A stretch of DNA of 64,000 bases from Chloroflexota bacterium (GCA_024277135.1 JAJRVV010000102.1:22885-86884), one strand, 5' to 3'. Shown: positions 9,964 to 21,200, counted from the stretch's first letter. The notes: generated from the sequence alone by a model not told the origin. Translations and numbers: made by a program.

Positions 9964-9991
9964 CTCAATCCAAAATCCAAAATCTAAAATC
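9964..9991. repeat. Heptanucleotide tandem repeat (CTCAATC CAAAATC CAAAATC TAAAATC)
   Basis: Direct reading, period 7. Confidence 0.9.
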
Positions 9992-10090
9992 GCGCATCCT
10001 ATAGCCACTTTAGTTTAGCCATGAAGCGCAAAAAATGAATAAAGGGAGACGGTCCTATATAAAAAATGTATAAAATCAGGTGGGATTGGG

Positions 10091-10125
10091 AGACCTGCGC
10101 GGTTTTGCCAAAACCGCGCAGGTCT
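10091..10125. repeat. Palindromic element AGACCTGCGCGGTTTT-GCC-AAAACCGCGCAGGTCT
   Basis: 16-bp perfect inverted arms just downstream of the response regulator stop. Confidence 0.95.
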
Positions 10126-10127
10126 AA

Positions 10128-10820
10128 TCAATTTGCGCTGGAAAAGCAGTAACCGACGCCGCGTTCGGTGCGTAAATAGCGGGGATTGGCCGGGTCGTCT
10201 TCGATTTTATGCCGCAGACGGCCGATATACACGCGCAGATATTCCGTTTCCTGACCATATTCTGGCCCCCACACTTTTTGCAAGATGGCGCGGTGCGGCA
10301 GCACCTTGCCCGCCTGTTCCATCAGGAAAACCAGCAGATCAAATTCGGTGGGGGTCAAGTCCAATTTCTGGCCGCGCAGGGTGATGGCGTGCGCCTCTAA
10401 ATCAACCGCCAGATCGCCGCGAACGATGCGCCCTTCCCGCCCCGATGGCAGCGGCTGCATCCGGCGCAAAACTGCCTGAATGCGGGCCAACAATTCCCCC
10501 ACCCCAAACGGCTTGGTCAGGTAATCATCCGCCCCCAAGTTGAGCGCCTGAATTTTGTCTTCCTCTTCGCCCAGAGCCGACAAGACGATGATCGGAATCT
10601 GAGAAAGCTGGCGAATGCGGCGAATGGTCTCCAGCCCGTTCATGTGCGGCATCATCAAGTCCAGAACCACCAGATTGATTTGCTCCGTTTGGAACAGCGC
10701 CAACGCTTCCAGACCATTGGCGGCAGTGTGTACCTGGAAATTCCGCACTTCCAGGTTGCGGCGCACAAAGTCGCGCAGGGATTTTTCGTCGTCAACCACG
10801 AGGACGGCCGTTCTTGTCAT
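10128..10820 (-). CDS. OmpR-family response regulator
   Basis: Receiver VLVVDDEKSLRDFVRRNL...VVLDLMMPHMNGLE...LTKPFGVGELLARI plus winged-helix LTPTEFDLLVFLMEQAGKVLPH...RVYIGRLRHKIEDDPANPRYLRTERGVGY. Confidence 0.93.
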   Translation of the reverse strand: MTRTAVLVVDDEKSLRDFVRRNLEVRNFQVHTAANGLEALALFQTEQINLVVLDLMMPHMNGLETIRRIRQLSQIPIIVLSALGEEEDKIQALNLGADDYLTKPFGVGELLARIQAVLRRMQPLPSGREGRIVRGDLAVDLEAHAITLRGQKLDLTPTEFDLLVFLMEQAGKVLPHRAILQKVWGPEYGQETEYLRVYIGRLRHKIEDDPANPRYLRTERGVGYCFSSAN

Positions 10821-13522
10821 ACGCTTGTCCCTTCTCCAGAAATCACTTCCTCAGAAACCAGGGGCAGAGAAAACGAAACACAAGTCCCCTTCTCCTGGGG
10901 TTCCAGCCAAATTTTGCCGCCATGCGCCCGAATAAAACCATGACAAATCGCCAACCCCAAACCGGCCCCATCCGAACCACGTGTCAAACCATTTTCCACC
11001 CGGTAAAAACTGGTAAAAATGCGCTGGCCGTGCTCTTCAGGAATCCCCGGCCCTTCATCCGCTACCGACACAATTATTTGGGTTTGGTCAGCCTGGGCGC
11101 GCACATAAATGGGGGAATCCTCGCCGCTGTATTTGGCGGCGTTTTCAATCAGGTTACGCAAAACAGATTCGATACGCTGCGGATCGGCGTACAGCGGCGG
11201 CAGGTCAGGCGGGATTTCGATGTGGAGACGGCCGTCCGCCTGGAGATGGGTACGCAAAGCCGCCTGCATCACCAACTCACCCAGGTCACACGCCATCCAC
11301 TTCACTTCCAAACTGCCCGCTTCAATGCGGGACATATCCAGCAAATCCGTCACCAGATCGCTGAGACGATCCGTTTCCAGCGAAATGATGTCCAGAAATT
11401 CCCGCTGGCTGGCTGCGTCCCACTCCACATCATCGGCCAACAGCGTCGTGGCATATCCTTTGATGGCTGCCAGCGGCGTGCGCAGTTCATGGGATACAGT
11501 GGAGATGAGGCTGGATTTCATCCGGTCAATTTCATGCCGCTGGGTGATGTCGCGCAGAATGCGCCCCCGGCCAATTAACGTGCCTTCAGGGTCGGTCACA
11601 TCAAACACCCGCATCCGAAAATAGCGGGGGCGGTCTGAAAACTCCAGAGCAAATTCGGCGTGGCGCGTCCCGGTGTCGGAGACGGCCGTCTTCACTGCTT
11701 GTGCCGCCCCTTCCCTATCCAACGCCCGCGCCAACATAGCATCCATGAGCGATTCGACGGGAAGACGGCCGTTTTCCGGCAAAGAAACCCCGGCCAACTC
11801 CAATACGCTGCGATTTGCGTACACCACTTGCCCCGTCAAATTCTCCAAAATCAAACCATCCGTCATGGACTGGATCAGCGATTCCAGGCGGCGGGTTTGC
11901 TCCTGCAACTGCATATCACTACGCGCAAACAATGCCGCATTCTCAATCGCCATCGCCGCATGATTGGCAAAATTCGTCAACAAATTAATTTCCCGCCGCG
12001 TAAATTCATGCGGTTCTGGCCGGAAAACCAGTAGCGCCGCCGGGGACGTATGCCGCGCCTTGAGCGGCACGGCCAACACGGAACGATAGCCCGCCACTCT
12101 GGCCCGCCCCCGATGCTTGCGGAACGAAGGGTTGGTTTCCGTGTCACTAATCTGAATCGGCTGGCCGCTGTTAATCGCCCGCATCGTCACCGACCCCGGC
12201 TCATAAGGGGCGATGATGGCATGTTCCGTGTACCATTGCGACAACCCCCGGCTGGCATAGGCGCGGAAAATGTCTTGCTGCTCATCCAAAGCAAAAACGG
12301 CGCTCATTTCCAACCCCATCAACCGCTCCACCTGCTCTAAAATCCGGTCAAGAACGGTGCGGGAATCGAGACTGGAAACAACGGCGGCGCTAGTTTGCAG
12401 CAGGGTGGATAATTCGTTCAGCCGGTCGTCAATCGTTTGCCGCATCCAGGTGAGACTGCGAGTGAGATGGCCGATCTGATCCGGCCGGGCGCGAATGCGG
12501 GAAATGTCAAACTGATCTTCGGCGACGACGGGCGCTTCCTCGCCAATGGCCTGGCTGTAGGCAGCCAATTTCTCCAATGGGATGATGATACGGCGGGACA
12601 GCGCCAACCAATAGAAGAAGCCGCCAGCCAGGAAGATAGCAATGGCGATGAGAACGCCGCGTTGTAAAGCAATGGGGGTGGCAAAGGCAACGGCCGTCGG
12701 CCGGCTGACGATCACCCCCCAACCCACGCTGTACACCGGAGTAAACGTGTACAATCGCTCCACCCCGGCCGTGTCGGTGCGGATGAGGCTCTCTTCCTGA
12801 CGGGACAAGACAGCCTGCGTCACCTCTGGAATGCTCTCGGTGGCATTTTCTAACAGATGCTTGGGGTCAGAATGGGCGATCACCTGCCCGGCCGAATCAA
12901 TGATGAGGATTTCAAACCCTTCCTCAGGCGGATATTCGCGGACGATGCCGCTGAGAGTGTGGCTGAGAGATTGCAGTTTGATGTTGGTGGCGACCAGTCC
13001 TAAAAACTCATCTTCTGCCGACCAGAGCGGCATAACGGCCGTCGCCACCGCCTGATTCGTCGTCGGCGAAGTCCGCCCTTTGGACACCAGCGGGCCATCA
13101 GATGTCAGGGCGCGTTGAAAGTAATCCCGAAATGAGAAATCAACCCCCAGCGTGCTGTCCAATCCTTCGGGGTAATGGTAAAGCATGATGCCGTCGCTGC
13201 TCAGCCGGTAGACCAGATTCACATCGGAGCGCACGCTCATCAACGTGCTGAAAATGTCACGCATCCCGGCATCATCGGCCTGGATGACGGCCGTAAACCC
13301 GGATAATTGGCGGACGGCTTCCTGAGCGCTGGTCATGGCGGCATTAGATTCCTGGGCCACCGCCCGCGCCAGCGCCAGGTCGGCCGCCTTCACATCCGCC
13401 TGTACCCGGTCGCCGGCCAAGCGGGAAAAGAAGAGGGCAGCCGCCACCACCAGCCCCACGAACAAAATGTAGAGCGCCAGCAGTTGCAAACCCAGATCAA
13501 CTTGCAAAGAGAATCTACGCAT
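10817..13522 (-). CDS. Sensor histidine kinase (dCACHE-like sensor, HAMP, GAF, PAS, HisKA, HATPase)
   Basis: STVSHELRTPLAAIKGYATTL; ADEGPGIPEEHGQRIFTSFYRV; GAGLGLAICHGFI; overlaps the response regulator start by 4 nt. Confidence 0.92.
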   Translation of the reverse strand: MRRFSLQVDLGLQLLALYILFVGLVVAAALFFSRLAGDRVQADVKAADLALARAVAQESNAAMTSAQEAVRQLSGFTAVIQADDAGMRDIFSTLMSVRSDVNLVYRLSSDGIMLYHYPEGLDSTLGVDFSFRDYFQRALTSDGPLVSKGRTSPTTNQAVATAVMPLWSAEDEFLGLVATNIKLQSLSHTLSGIVREYPPEEGFEILIIDSAGQVIAHSDPKHLLENATESIPEVTQAVLSRQEESLIRTDTAGVERLYTFTPVYSVGWGVIVSRPTAVAFATPIALQRGVLIAIAIFLAGGFFYWLALSRRIIIPLEKLAAYSQAIGEEAPVVAEDQFDISRIRARPDQIGHLTRSLTWMRQTIDDRLNELSTLLQTSAAVVSSLDSRTVLDRILEQVERLMGLEMSAVFALDEQQDIFRAYASRGLSQWYTEHAIIAPYEPGSVTMRAINSGQPIQISDTETNPSFRKHRGRARVAGYRSVLAVPLKARHTSPAALLVFRPEPHEFTRREINLLTNFANHAAMAIENAALFARSDMQLQEQTRRLESLIQSMTDGLILENLTGQVVYANRSVLELAGVSLPENGRLPVESLMDAMLARALDREGAAQAVKTAVSDTGTRHAEFALEFSDRPRYFRMRVFDVTDPEGTLIGRGRILRDITQRHEIDRMKSSLISTVSHELRTPLAAIKGYATTLLADDVEWDAASQREFLDIISLETDRLSDLVTDLLDMSRIEAGSLEVKWMACDLGELVMQAALRTHLQADGRLHIEIPPDLPPLYADPQRIESVLRNLIENAAKYSGEDSPIYVRAQADQTQIIVSVADEGPGIPEEHGQRIFTSFYRVENGLTRGSDGAGLGLAICHGFIRAHGGKIWLEPQEKGTCVSFSLPLVSEEVISGEGTSV

Positions 13523-13544
13523 CAGTGCAAAATGAGGTAATGAA

Positions 13545-13594
13545 AAAGGCCGTTACCATCCCCTCGGCCAGGTTATGGAACAGTAACGGCCGTC
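13545..13594 (-). terminator. Terminator-like hairpin downstream of the 50-aa ORF
   Basis: Minus strand GGCCGTTAC-26 nt-GTAACGGCC-TTTTT; one arm contains ACGGCCGT. Confidence 0.6.
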
Positions 13595-13628
13595 TAAAAA
13601 CAAATTTTATGCTTGATAGCTCATGTAG

Positions 13629-13781
13629 CTACCAAAGAGCATAAACTCCTTCATCAACGGGAAGCAACCACGCTTGTCCACGAGCGCGACCAGCTAATTC
13701 ATTCTCTTGGGAGTGAGATAGAACCAAAAACAAGCTGACTGCAAAAAGGAAAACTCCTAAAAGCAAGAGTATCTGTTTCAT
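13629..13781 (-). CDS. Small protein, 50 aa, with N-terminal hydrophobic segment (absent from ORF track)
   Basis: MKQILLLLGVFLFAVSLFLVLSHSQENELAGRARGQAWLLPVDEGVYALW*, preceded by AGGAGG 6 nt upstream of ATG. Confidence 0.65.
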   Translation of the reverse strand: MKQILLLLGVFLFAVSLFLVLSHSQENELAGRARGQAWLLPVDEGVYALW

Positions 13782-13998
13782 AAAAAACCTCCTGCAAATA
13801 GACGACAGTAAAAACCTAGCCCATGGCTGTGATTATAGACAAAAGCGAAGGGTTTTCAAACAAAATTCAGGACGATTTCAAATACATCGTCAACTAAAAA
13901 CCGCAACATCGTAAAGGTGGGGAATGGGCGCCAAGGCAAGATAGTACGGAGGAGAGCGCTTTACTTCCAACCAGACCTCCCCGCCCCTATTTTACGTT

Positions 13999-16900
13999 TC
14001 ACGTCCCTCGCTCTTCTGTCTTGATCTCCTCAATCAAAGCATCTACCTGGGGCAGCAGCGTCTCTAACTTGACGCTATGGAGGCGAATGATGTCGGGCAA
14101 AGGCGGCAGCTCGGGCGGGTCTGGCAATGGGTCGCCGGTAATATTTTCGTACCGGTGTTTGTATTCCAGGTTGGGGGTTTTCCGATACAATTGCCGGTAC
14201 AAGTCGGCGGCGGCGGTTCTGGCGTTTTTGTCTCGCTTTCCCGACAGCCGCCACATGTCGTAATAAATGGCAGCCCGGTTCGCCAGAGCCGGATATTCCG
14301 CTAAAAGCCGCCCCAATTCCGCCAAAACCTGCTCGGTGTCTCCTGCTGCTGCCTGACGCACCCGCGCCGCCAACAATTTTACCTTTAGCGACTGTTCTGG
14401 GTCCGCAACCAACTGTTCCGCTTCAGTCACGGCGGCTTGCGCCTGCTCCAATCGTCCTAATTTTAGGTAGACTTCGACACCGCAGCACAAAGAGTCACAT
14501 AATTCGTAGTTTAAGTCTAGTGCCCGGCCCAGGAAAATCGCGCGGGAGACTAGAGTATCAGCTTCCAGCAAATTGCCATACGCATTGCGAATTTCTGCCA
14601 GCACCCAGAGGGCAAGACTGACGCCCAGCCGGTCACCCAGATCCAAGGCGGTGTGCAGGTTTTGGGTAAAAATGTGCTCCGCCTCGGATAATCGCTTCAG
14701 ATTCTCAAAGTAGATGATGCCGATATTGCCGATGGCGATGTTGACGCCCTGGCGATAGCCAAGCTCGATAGCCAGGTTAAGGTTTTGGGTGAACCAATGG
14801 AGCGCAGCAATATAATCGCCTTCTCCCTGGTAAATGGCGCCTATGTTGCCCATGATAAGGCTGATGGTCAATTTGTCCCCTTGGTCAACGGCAAAGTCGT
14901 AATACTTGAGGTAGTTATCCAGGGCTTCGTCGGTTTTGCCCTGGGACCAATTCACCAAACCGATGTTGGCAATAGCCCGATAGCGGCTTTTCTGGTCGCT
15001 AGTTTCCTGCGCGATTTCCATTGATTTTGTAAGGAAGATGAGTGAGGCATCGTAACGGCCGTGACTCCAATACACCATGCCGATCTCCCGGTTAATATCA
15101 CTCAAATCTCCGGCATCCCCATATCGCTCACACTGCGCCTTAGCCCGACCCAGCCACTCAAGCGAATCCTCAAATTTCCCCTGGTTTCGCAACAAGACCC
15201 CGATTAGTTTATAACAATCTGCCAGCAAATCGGGTATATCTATTTCTTCGCTGATGGCAAAAGCCTGCTGGTACACTACTTCGGCATCGGCCCACCGGCC
15301 CACCAACAAATACACTTGTCCCAACTCTAGCAAAATTTCAGCCCGCTCCCGATCCTCGATCAACGGCAAGAGCCGGTTGAAATAATCAATGGCGGCATCA
15401 TTGGCAAAAGCCTGGCGGGAAGCTTCGGCCGCCCGCCGGAAATAATGACGCTGCCTGGTCTGATTTTGGCTCAAGCCATAATGATAAGCCAGCAAGTCAA
15501 GATATTGATCCAGACTGTCAGGGAAATGGCGCTCAATGTACTTGCCGATTTGTTCATGCAGCATGGTGCGTGTTGTCAGCGCCAGACTCTCATAAGCGAC
15601 TTCGCGCGTTAGAATGTGCTTGAAGAGATATTCAACTTCTTCATCCACGCCCTGGTCGAGCGGAGTAATATCCAAACGATTTAACAATTCCAACTGGGCT
15701 AAAACCTGTTCCGGCTTGCCCAACTTCGGATATATGTGCCATAACCAGTTGGCCTTAAACAACCTGCCGATGACGCTGGCAACCTTGAGCGTTGTCTTCG
15801 GTTCTTCAGCCAGTTGATCCAGTCTGCTGATGATGAGACTCTGCAAACTATCGGGTAAATCAATTTCGTCTAACGCCTCGGTGTCATTGGGTTTGACGCC
15901 CCGATCTCGGAGCAGATTAACTAATTCGTCAATATAAAATGGGTTGCCGCCGGCGCGTTCTGTGATGCGCCCTATCATTTCCCCCGAAACTTTGGCCTTC
16001 TCCCCAAAGAATTTTTTCATCTTCAAAGAAATGAGCCGGTTTGCCTCTTGGGGGGTAAACTCTTGAAGGGAGATGAGGTTGAAGTGAGACATCTGGCTGA
16101 CTGGCAGTTGCACCTGGGAAGCATCCAACGGCCGATAAATCACCAGAATAAGCGCCGGTAAATCCCGAATGTTTCGACCAATAATGGTTAATAATTCGCT
16201 GGACAAGGGATCGATCCAATGACAATCTTCCAGTACCAGGAACAACGGCCGTTGCCCCGCTTCATATCGCACCACATCCACCAGCAAAGCCTCCAGTGAG
16301 GCCTTGCGCAGTTTGGCGTCCATCTGCGCCGTCAAATCATTGCCAGGAATCGCTATGTTTAAGGGCAGGGATAATAGGGGAAGCCGGGCTGCCAGACCTA
16401 GATCAATTGCTTTTAGTTTATTTTCGATATGTGCCGTCTGCACCAGCAAAGGCCATTCCGCTTCTACGCCCAACACTCCCCTGAGTAAATTCTGCCATAC
16501 CAGGTAACTGGTTTTGGTCCCGTGCGATAAACATTCTCCGCCATAGCCAACCAAGCCCTGCTTTGTTGCCAGTTTAATCACTTCAGCGGCAAATCTGGAC
16601 TTGCCCATACCGGCCTCAGCGGTAATGCCGATGATTTGCCCTTGTCCGCGCCAGACTTTTTGCAGACTCTGGGAAACAGTTGCCAATTCTTCTTGCCGCC
16701 CGACCATGGGCAAAGCATACTTTGGTTCCTGTAAACGGATGTTGCTTACCTGCTTCAGTCCGGCTAAAGCCGCTACATGAACCGGCTCTTGTTTGCCTTT
16801 AACCTGCAGAGGCGGCCGTTGCTCCCAAATAAATGACGCCGGTATCGCCGATTGTGTAACCACACTGACCAAAACCTCATCCAGACCGGCCGCCTGCATC

Positions 16901-18036
16901 AACCGGGCCGCCAAGTTCACCGCATCCCCCATTACCGTGTATTCCCGGCGCAAGTTAGAACCGACATGGCCACAATATACCGAACCGGTGTTGACGCCCA
17001 CGCGAACCGGCATCTCTTCCATTGCCCGCAGCGCCAGGGCGCAGCGCAACGCCCGATCCTCATCATCTTCATGGGAAATAGGCGTACCAAAAAGGATGAT
17101 GAATTTACTTCCCTTATCCCCCATATCAATCTTGTTGAGATACCCATCATACCGGCGAACAATCTCAATAACTTGAGCAAAATATAATTGCAGTTTTTGA
17201 GTGACGGCGTCATCTTTATCGTAATCAAAACCAACAAAACTGACAAAAAGAATAGTGACGCGGCGATGCTCATTGATGAAGCTGAGTTGATCCCGTCGCA
17301 GCCGCTTGGCGATGCTAGGGTGCATGAATACAGAGATGGTGTCAAGCGTTTCTGCCGGCAGGGAGCCCAAATCGGGTAACGGCGCAGTGGATACTTGTGT
17401 TTGCCACCGGTTGACTTTGAAAAATGCGCCGCGTTCTTCAAGTTGAGCGCAGTTGGCGACGGCCGTCGCCACATCCGCACAAACGAGAATCTCATCTCGT
17501 TCAGCATGATGCTCCGCATCGGCGCATTTATCCAAGGCGCTGCCTGCCAACACATACTCCAGACGCACCTCCCGGTCCCCCACCACCGTCGCCAAAATCG
17601 GCCCGGCGGCAATCCCCACCTTCATCGCCAAGCTAAACATCCCTGCTCGCGTCTCAATGGCCGCATAATCCGCCATCTTGGCTTGCATTTCCCAGGCGCA
17701 TTGCACAGAGCGACGCGCCACATCCACAAAACTCGTCGGGCTGCTAGGGAAAACCACCGTCATCGCATCCCCGCCAAATTTACCCACAATGCCGCCATAA
17801 GAGTGAAGCAGCTCAATCATCGGCTCAAAATATTGGTTCAAAATGACGGTTAATTCTTCGGAACCGGTACGCCCAGCCGCCCCCAGTTTTTCGCTGATAG
17901 CGGTGAAACCAGACACATCGGCAAACAAAGCGATGGCCTGAAATCGCTTTTCTTGACCAATAAAACGTTTATCAGGCTGGGTTATCAGGTCTTGGGTAAC
18001 GTGATAGGGAATGTATGACTGCCAGATTGATTGCAT
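13999..18036 (-). CDS. Tandem class III nucleotide cyclase domains + AAA/NACHT-like ATPase + TPR repeats
   Basis: C1 LFADVSGFTAISEKLG...GGIVGKFGGDAMTVVFP; C2 YLNKIDMGDKGSKFIILFGTP...REYTVMGDAVNLAARLM; Walker A GITAEAGMGKSRF; C-terminal TPR-like helices. Confidence 0.88.
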   Translation of the reverse strand: MQSIWQSYIPYHVTQDLITQPDKRFIGQEKRFQAIALFADVSGFTAISEKLGAAGRTGSEELTVILNQYFEPMIELLHSYGGIVGKFGGDAMTVVFPSSPTSFVDVARRSVQCAWEMQAKMADYAAIETRAGMFSLAMKVGIAAGPILATVVGDREVRLEYVLAGSALDKCADAEHHAERDEILVCADVATAVANCAQLEERGAFFKVNRWQTQVSTAPLPDLGSLPAETLDTISVFMHPSIAKRLRRDQLSFINEHRRVTILFVSFVGFDYDKDDAVTQKLQLYFAQVIEIVRRYDGYLNKIDMGDKGSKFIILFGTPISHEDDEDRALRCALALRAMEEMPVRVGVNTGSVYCGHVGSNLRREYTVMGDAVNLAARLMQAAGLDEVLVSVVTQSAIPASFIWEQRPPLQVKGKQEPVHVAALAGLKQVSNIRLQEPKYALPMVGRQEELATVSQSLQKVWRGQGQIIGITAEAGMGKSRFAAEVIKLATKQGLVGYGGECLSHGTKTSYLVWQNLLRGVLGVEAEWPLLVQTAHIENKLKAIDLGLAARLPLLSLPLNIAIPGNDLTAQMDAKLRKASLEALLVDVVRYEAGQRPLFLVLEDCHWIDPLSSELLTIIGRNIRDLPALILVIYRPLDASQVQLPVSQMSHFNLISLQEFTPQEANRLISLKMKKFFGEKAKVSGEMIGRITERAGGNPFYIDELVNLLRDRGVKPNDTEALDEIDLPDSLQSLIISRLDQLAEEPKTTLKVASVIGRLFKANWLWHIYPKLGKPEQVLAQLELLNRLDITPLDQGVDEEVEYLFKHILTREVAYESLALTTRTMLHEQIGKYIERHFPDSLDQYLDLLAYHYGLSQNQTRQRHYFRRAAEASRQAFANDAAIDYFNRLLPLIEDRERAEILLELGQVYLLVGRWADAEVVYQQAFAISEEIDIPDLLADCYKLIGVLLRNQGKFEDSLEWLGRAKAQCERYGDAGDLSDINREIGMVYWSHGRYDASLIFLTKSMEIAQETSDQKSRYRAIANIGLVNWSQGKTDEALDNYLKYYDFAVDQGDKLTISLIMGNIGAIYQGEGDYIAALHWFTQNLNLAIELGYRQGVNIAIGNIGIIYFENLKRLSEAEHIFTQNLHTALDLGDRLGVSLALWVLAEIRNAYGNLLEADTLVSRAIFLGRALDLNYELCDSLCCGVEVYLKLGRLEQAQAAVTEAEQLVADPEQSLKVKLLAARVRQAAAGDTEQVLAELGRLLAEYPALANRAAIYYDMWRLSGKRDKNARTAAADLYRQLYRKTPNLEYKHRYENITGDPLPDPPELPPLPDIIRLHSVKLETLLPQVDALIEEIKTEERGT

Positions 18037-18157
18037 AAAGTCGAGTTACATTAAGGTTTTTGGGAATTGAAGCCATTTTAACACGAAATGCTTTGGGAAC
18101 CATTACCGCTTTCCTGTTTTGACGAGGATTTCACCGATGACCAACCGGCAAATAAAA

Positions 18158-18178
18158 AGAGGACGCTGTGCGTCCTCT
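18158..18178 (-). terminator. Intrinsic terminator of the giant DUF11 gene
   Basis: Minus strand AGAGGACGC-ACA-GCGTCCTCT followed by TTTTATT. Confidence 0.8.
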
Positions 18179-18219
18179 CTTAATTCATCCTTTCGGAACC
18201 AGTCAACTGCGGATCACGG

Positions 18220-21200
18220 CTACTGTCTCAGAACAACCGGCAGGTAAACCGTGTAGGCGCCAGGCTCCGCACTGGGCAAGCCCACATCGTCTGTCGGGTC
18301 TTCGCCAGGAACCAGCATCGGTTGGCCCCGCGCCCGGCCGCTGGGGCGAGCAATGAGCAAGGGCGTCGTCGTCGAGACGGTGGGGATTACTTCTAATGTG
18401 TAGAGGGAAAGGGTGGCAAAGCCCTCGACTTCAATCTGGTAGACGCCGTCCATCGCCGCCGTAAACGACACTTCATCCACTGTGCTGGCCAAAGAATCGT
18501 TGTAGCTACTGCCCGCCGACGTGCTGTCCGGGTTCCACACATACAGATCGGCGTCGCCGGCAAGGGAGGTCAGACGCACCCGCAACCCGTCGCCCGCATT
18601 CAAGCGAACGCGATAGATATATACCTGCCCCTCAACGATCTCCGCCTGATCCGGCATGTAGTTTATCAGCTGACTGCCGGGCGTCGGCGACACATTGCCG
18701 GCGCCGTCCGCCACCCACGCTTTGATATAATGTGCGCCGGGCGACGGCCGTAACTGCCACAGATAATCCACACTCGCCTGAGCATACGGCAGCCAATCAC
18801 TCACCTGCACCGGAACCCAATCCTTGATACTCTGCACAAACTCAAATTCCACATAGATGACGCCAATCACATCACTGGCGGGCTGCAAACTGCGCAAAGC
18901 CGAGTCAACCGCGCTGATATTCAACGCCACCTGCCGATCATTGGTTGTTTGAGCGCCGCCATTCACCGTAAAACTGATCACCGAAGGCGGCGTCGTGTCC
19001 GGCAGCGATGGCAACACCGTCACCGTGCGCGTCACCACATTATTCATCTCATTGGTTTCAACCACAGAATCGCCTGAATCAATGACAGCATAAAGCGTGT
19101 AAACGCCGGGCGCGGCCGGCTGCCACGGAACCGGCAGCGTCGAACCTTTATCGCCTGGATCAATCAAGGGAACACTCCCCAGACCAATAAACGCGCCCCC
19201 TGCCTGCGGATCGCCATCCCAGAAAGCCACCTTGACATTGGCCAGGGGCGTTTGGCCGCTGGCCCGGTGAACCCGCAGCCCAATCAACGGCGTCACCGCC
19301 GCGCCGGCGCGAATCGTGGGCGGCTGCGCCCAAAAGTCCAGCGTCTGGGCATACAGATCGTCTAACGACGCCGCATCTACCGATTCATAAGCCATCGGCA
19401 GTTGCGCCGAAGTCTGGTTTGGGTTGACAACTGTGAGCGTGTAAACTCCTGGCGGCGTGTTAATGGGCACAATCGCCCGCAGATGATAGGGAGATAACAA
19501 GGCAATCCCTTGCAATGGAATCACCGTCGGAGCCGCCGCGCCAAACGACCGACCCAAAAACCCGCCAGTTTCCAGCGTGACCGAAATACCCGGCGCAAAG
19601 TTCACGCCATAGATGTCCAGCGTCACCGGCACGTCATTCGGCCCTAACGGCGGCCAACTGTCGAACAGCACTGGCGGCGTCGGTTCTACCACGACAAAGG
19701 CATTGAGCAGCATGTCAGATGCGCCGTCAGGGTTCACCACTTCCAGATCATATATACCCGATGTCATCCCCGAAGGCACAATGGCTTGCAGTTGTTTAGG
19801 GCTGATGAAAGTGATGGATTGCAAGAGTGTGCCGCCCAGACTAAGCACAGCCCCATTTTGGAAGTTAGCGCCTAAAACGGTCACAGACGTTGACTGATCG
19901 TTTGTTCCTGAATCCGGCAGAATCGCAACCAGGAAGACTTGAGCCTGGTCTGTCACCGTCGTTTGCACGCCGCTTATATCGTTCTGTGGGTTTATATCTA
20001 TCTCATTGGCGTCTACCACAGCGTAATTCACAATATCCCGGACGACAGTGGGCGTCACCCACAGAGTGATGGTGATACTCTCACCGGCGATCATGCCGCC
20101 CAAATTGCATATCAAATCTCCGGCATTGGTCAGGTTGCAGTTTTGAGCGCCAAAGAGCGCGTTAGGCAGTACACTGAACGGCAAGGCATCGTACAAGATC
20201 ACCCCCGTCGCCGCATCCGGGCCGTTATTGGTGACGGTCAACGTGTAAACGAGCATCTGGCCGACCTGCACCGGATCGGGGGCGGCGATTTTTTGTACGC
20301 TCATGTCGGCCACACCAGAGGGGTACTGCACCTGGAATTCGCTAAAGGCGGCGTTGTCCTGCCGGAATGGGTCGGCGTCGGAGATGGGGTTGGTACTGGT
20401 GATGACCACCTGGTTCACCAGAATTGAGCCGCTGCGAGCAGTGTCGCTCACCAACGCCGTGATCAGGATTTCATCAAACGCCCCGGCGCCAATCGGCACC
20501 AGGCGGAAGCCCAATTGATTCCCTTGAACCGTGTCCGGTACGATGGGGCAGTTTCCGCACGAAGGCCAGATCGCGGACACAAATTCTAGATCGTCCGGCA
20601 AGGTGTCGGTGATCCAGACATCGCCCATTGTGCCCCACCACCATTCGTTGCCGCCTTCACGATTACTCCAATGGACATTAAAGGTGATGAGTTCGCCGGG
20701 CAGCGGGATACCGGCCACAAATTCTTTACTCACGGCCAAATCCGGGCCGGTTCCTAGAATGAAACTATCCAGATTGTCAAGAGGGGTGGGGTCGCCAGAC
20801 GGCCGCATCACACGCACATAATTATCAAACACCAAACCAGCGGCCAATGGGCCAGAACCGGGCACTTCGGCAGTGAAGTCGAACCGGGCCGCTTCGCCGG
20901 GATACAAGGCATCAAACGTAACCGTCAATTGATTGCTGGCCGCGAGATCGGCCCATGACCAGAAGAAAGGCCAATCGCTGTTCACGCCGCCCAGCAACAC
21001 CATCGAGGCCGGATACGTATCCGTCACCACCACGTTGTTGACGGGCGCATCGCCCACATTCTCGACGAAAACGTTATACCAGACGGCCCGCGTTCCTGGG
21101 CCGTTATCCACCCAACCGCCTTCTTTGCGGACACGCAAGTTCGGCCCCGGCGGGTAAACCTGCTCCACCCACACAGCCACATTGTCATCATAAGTTACTT

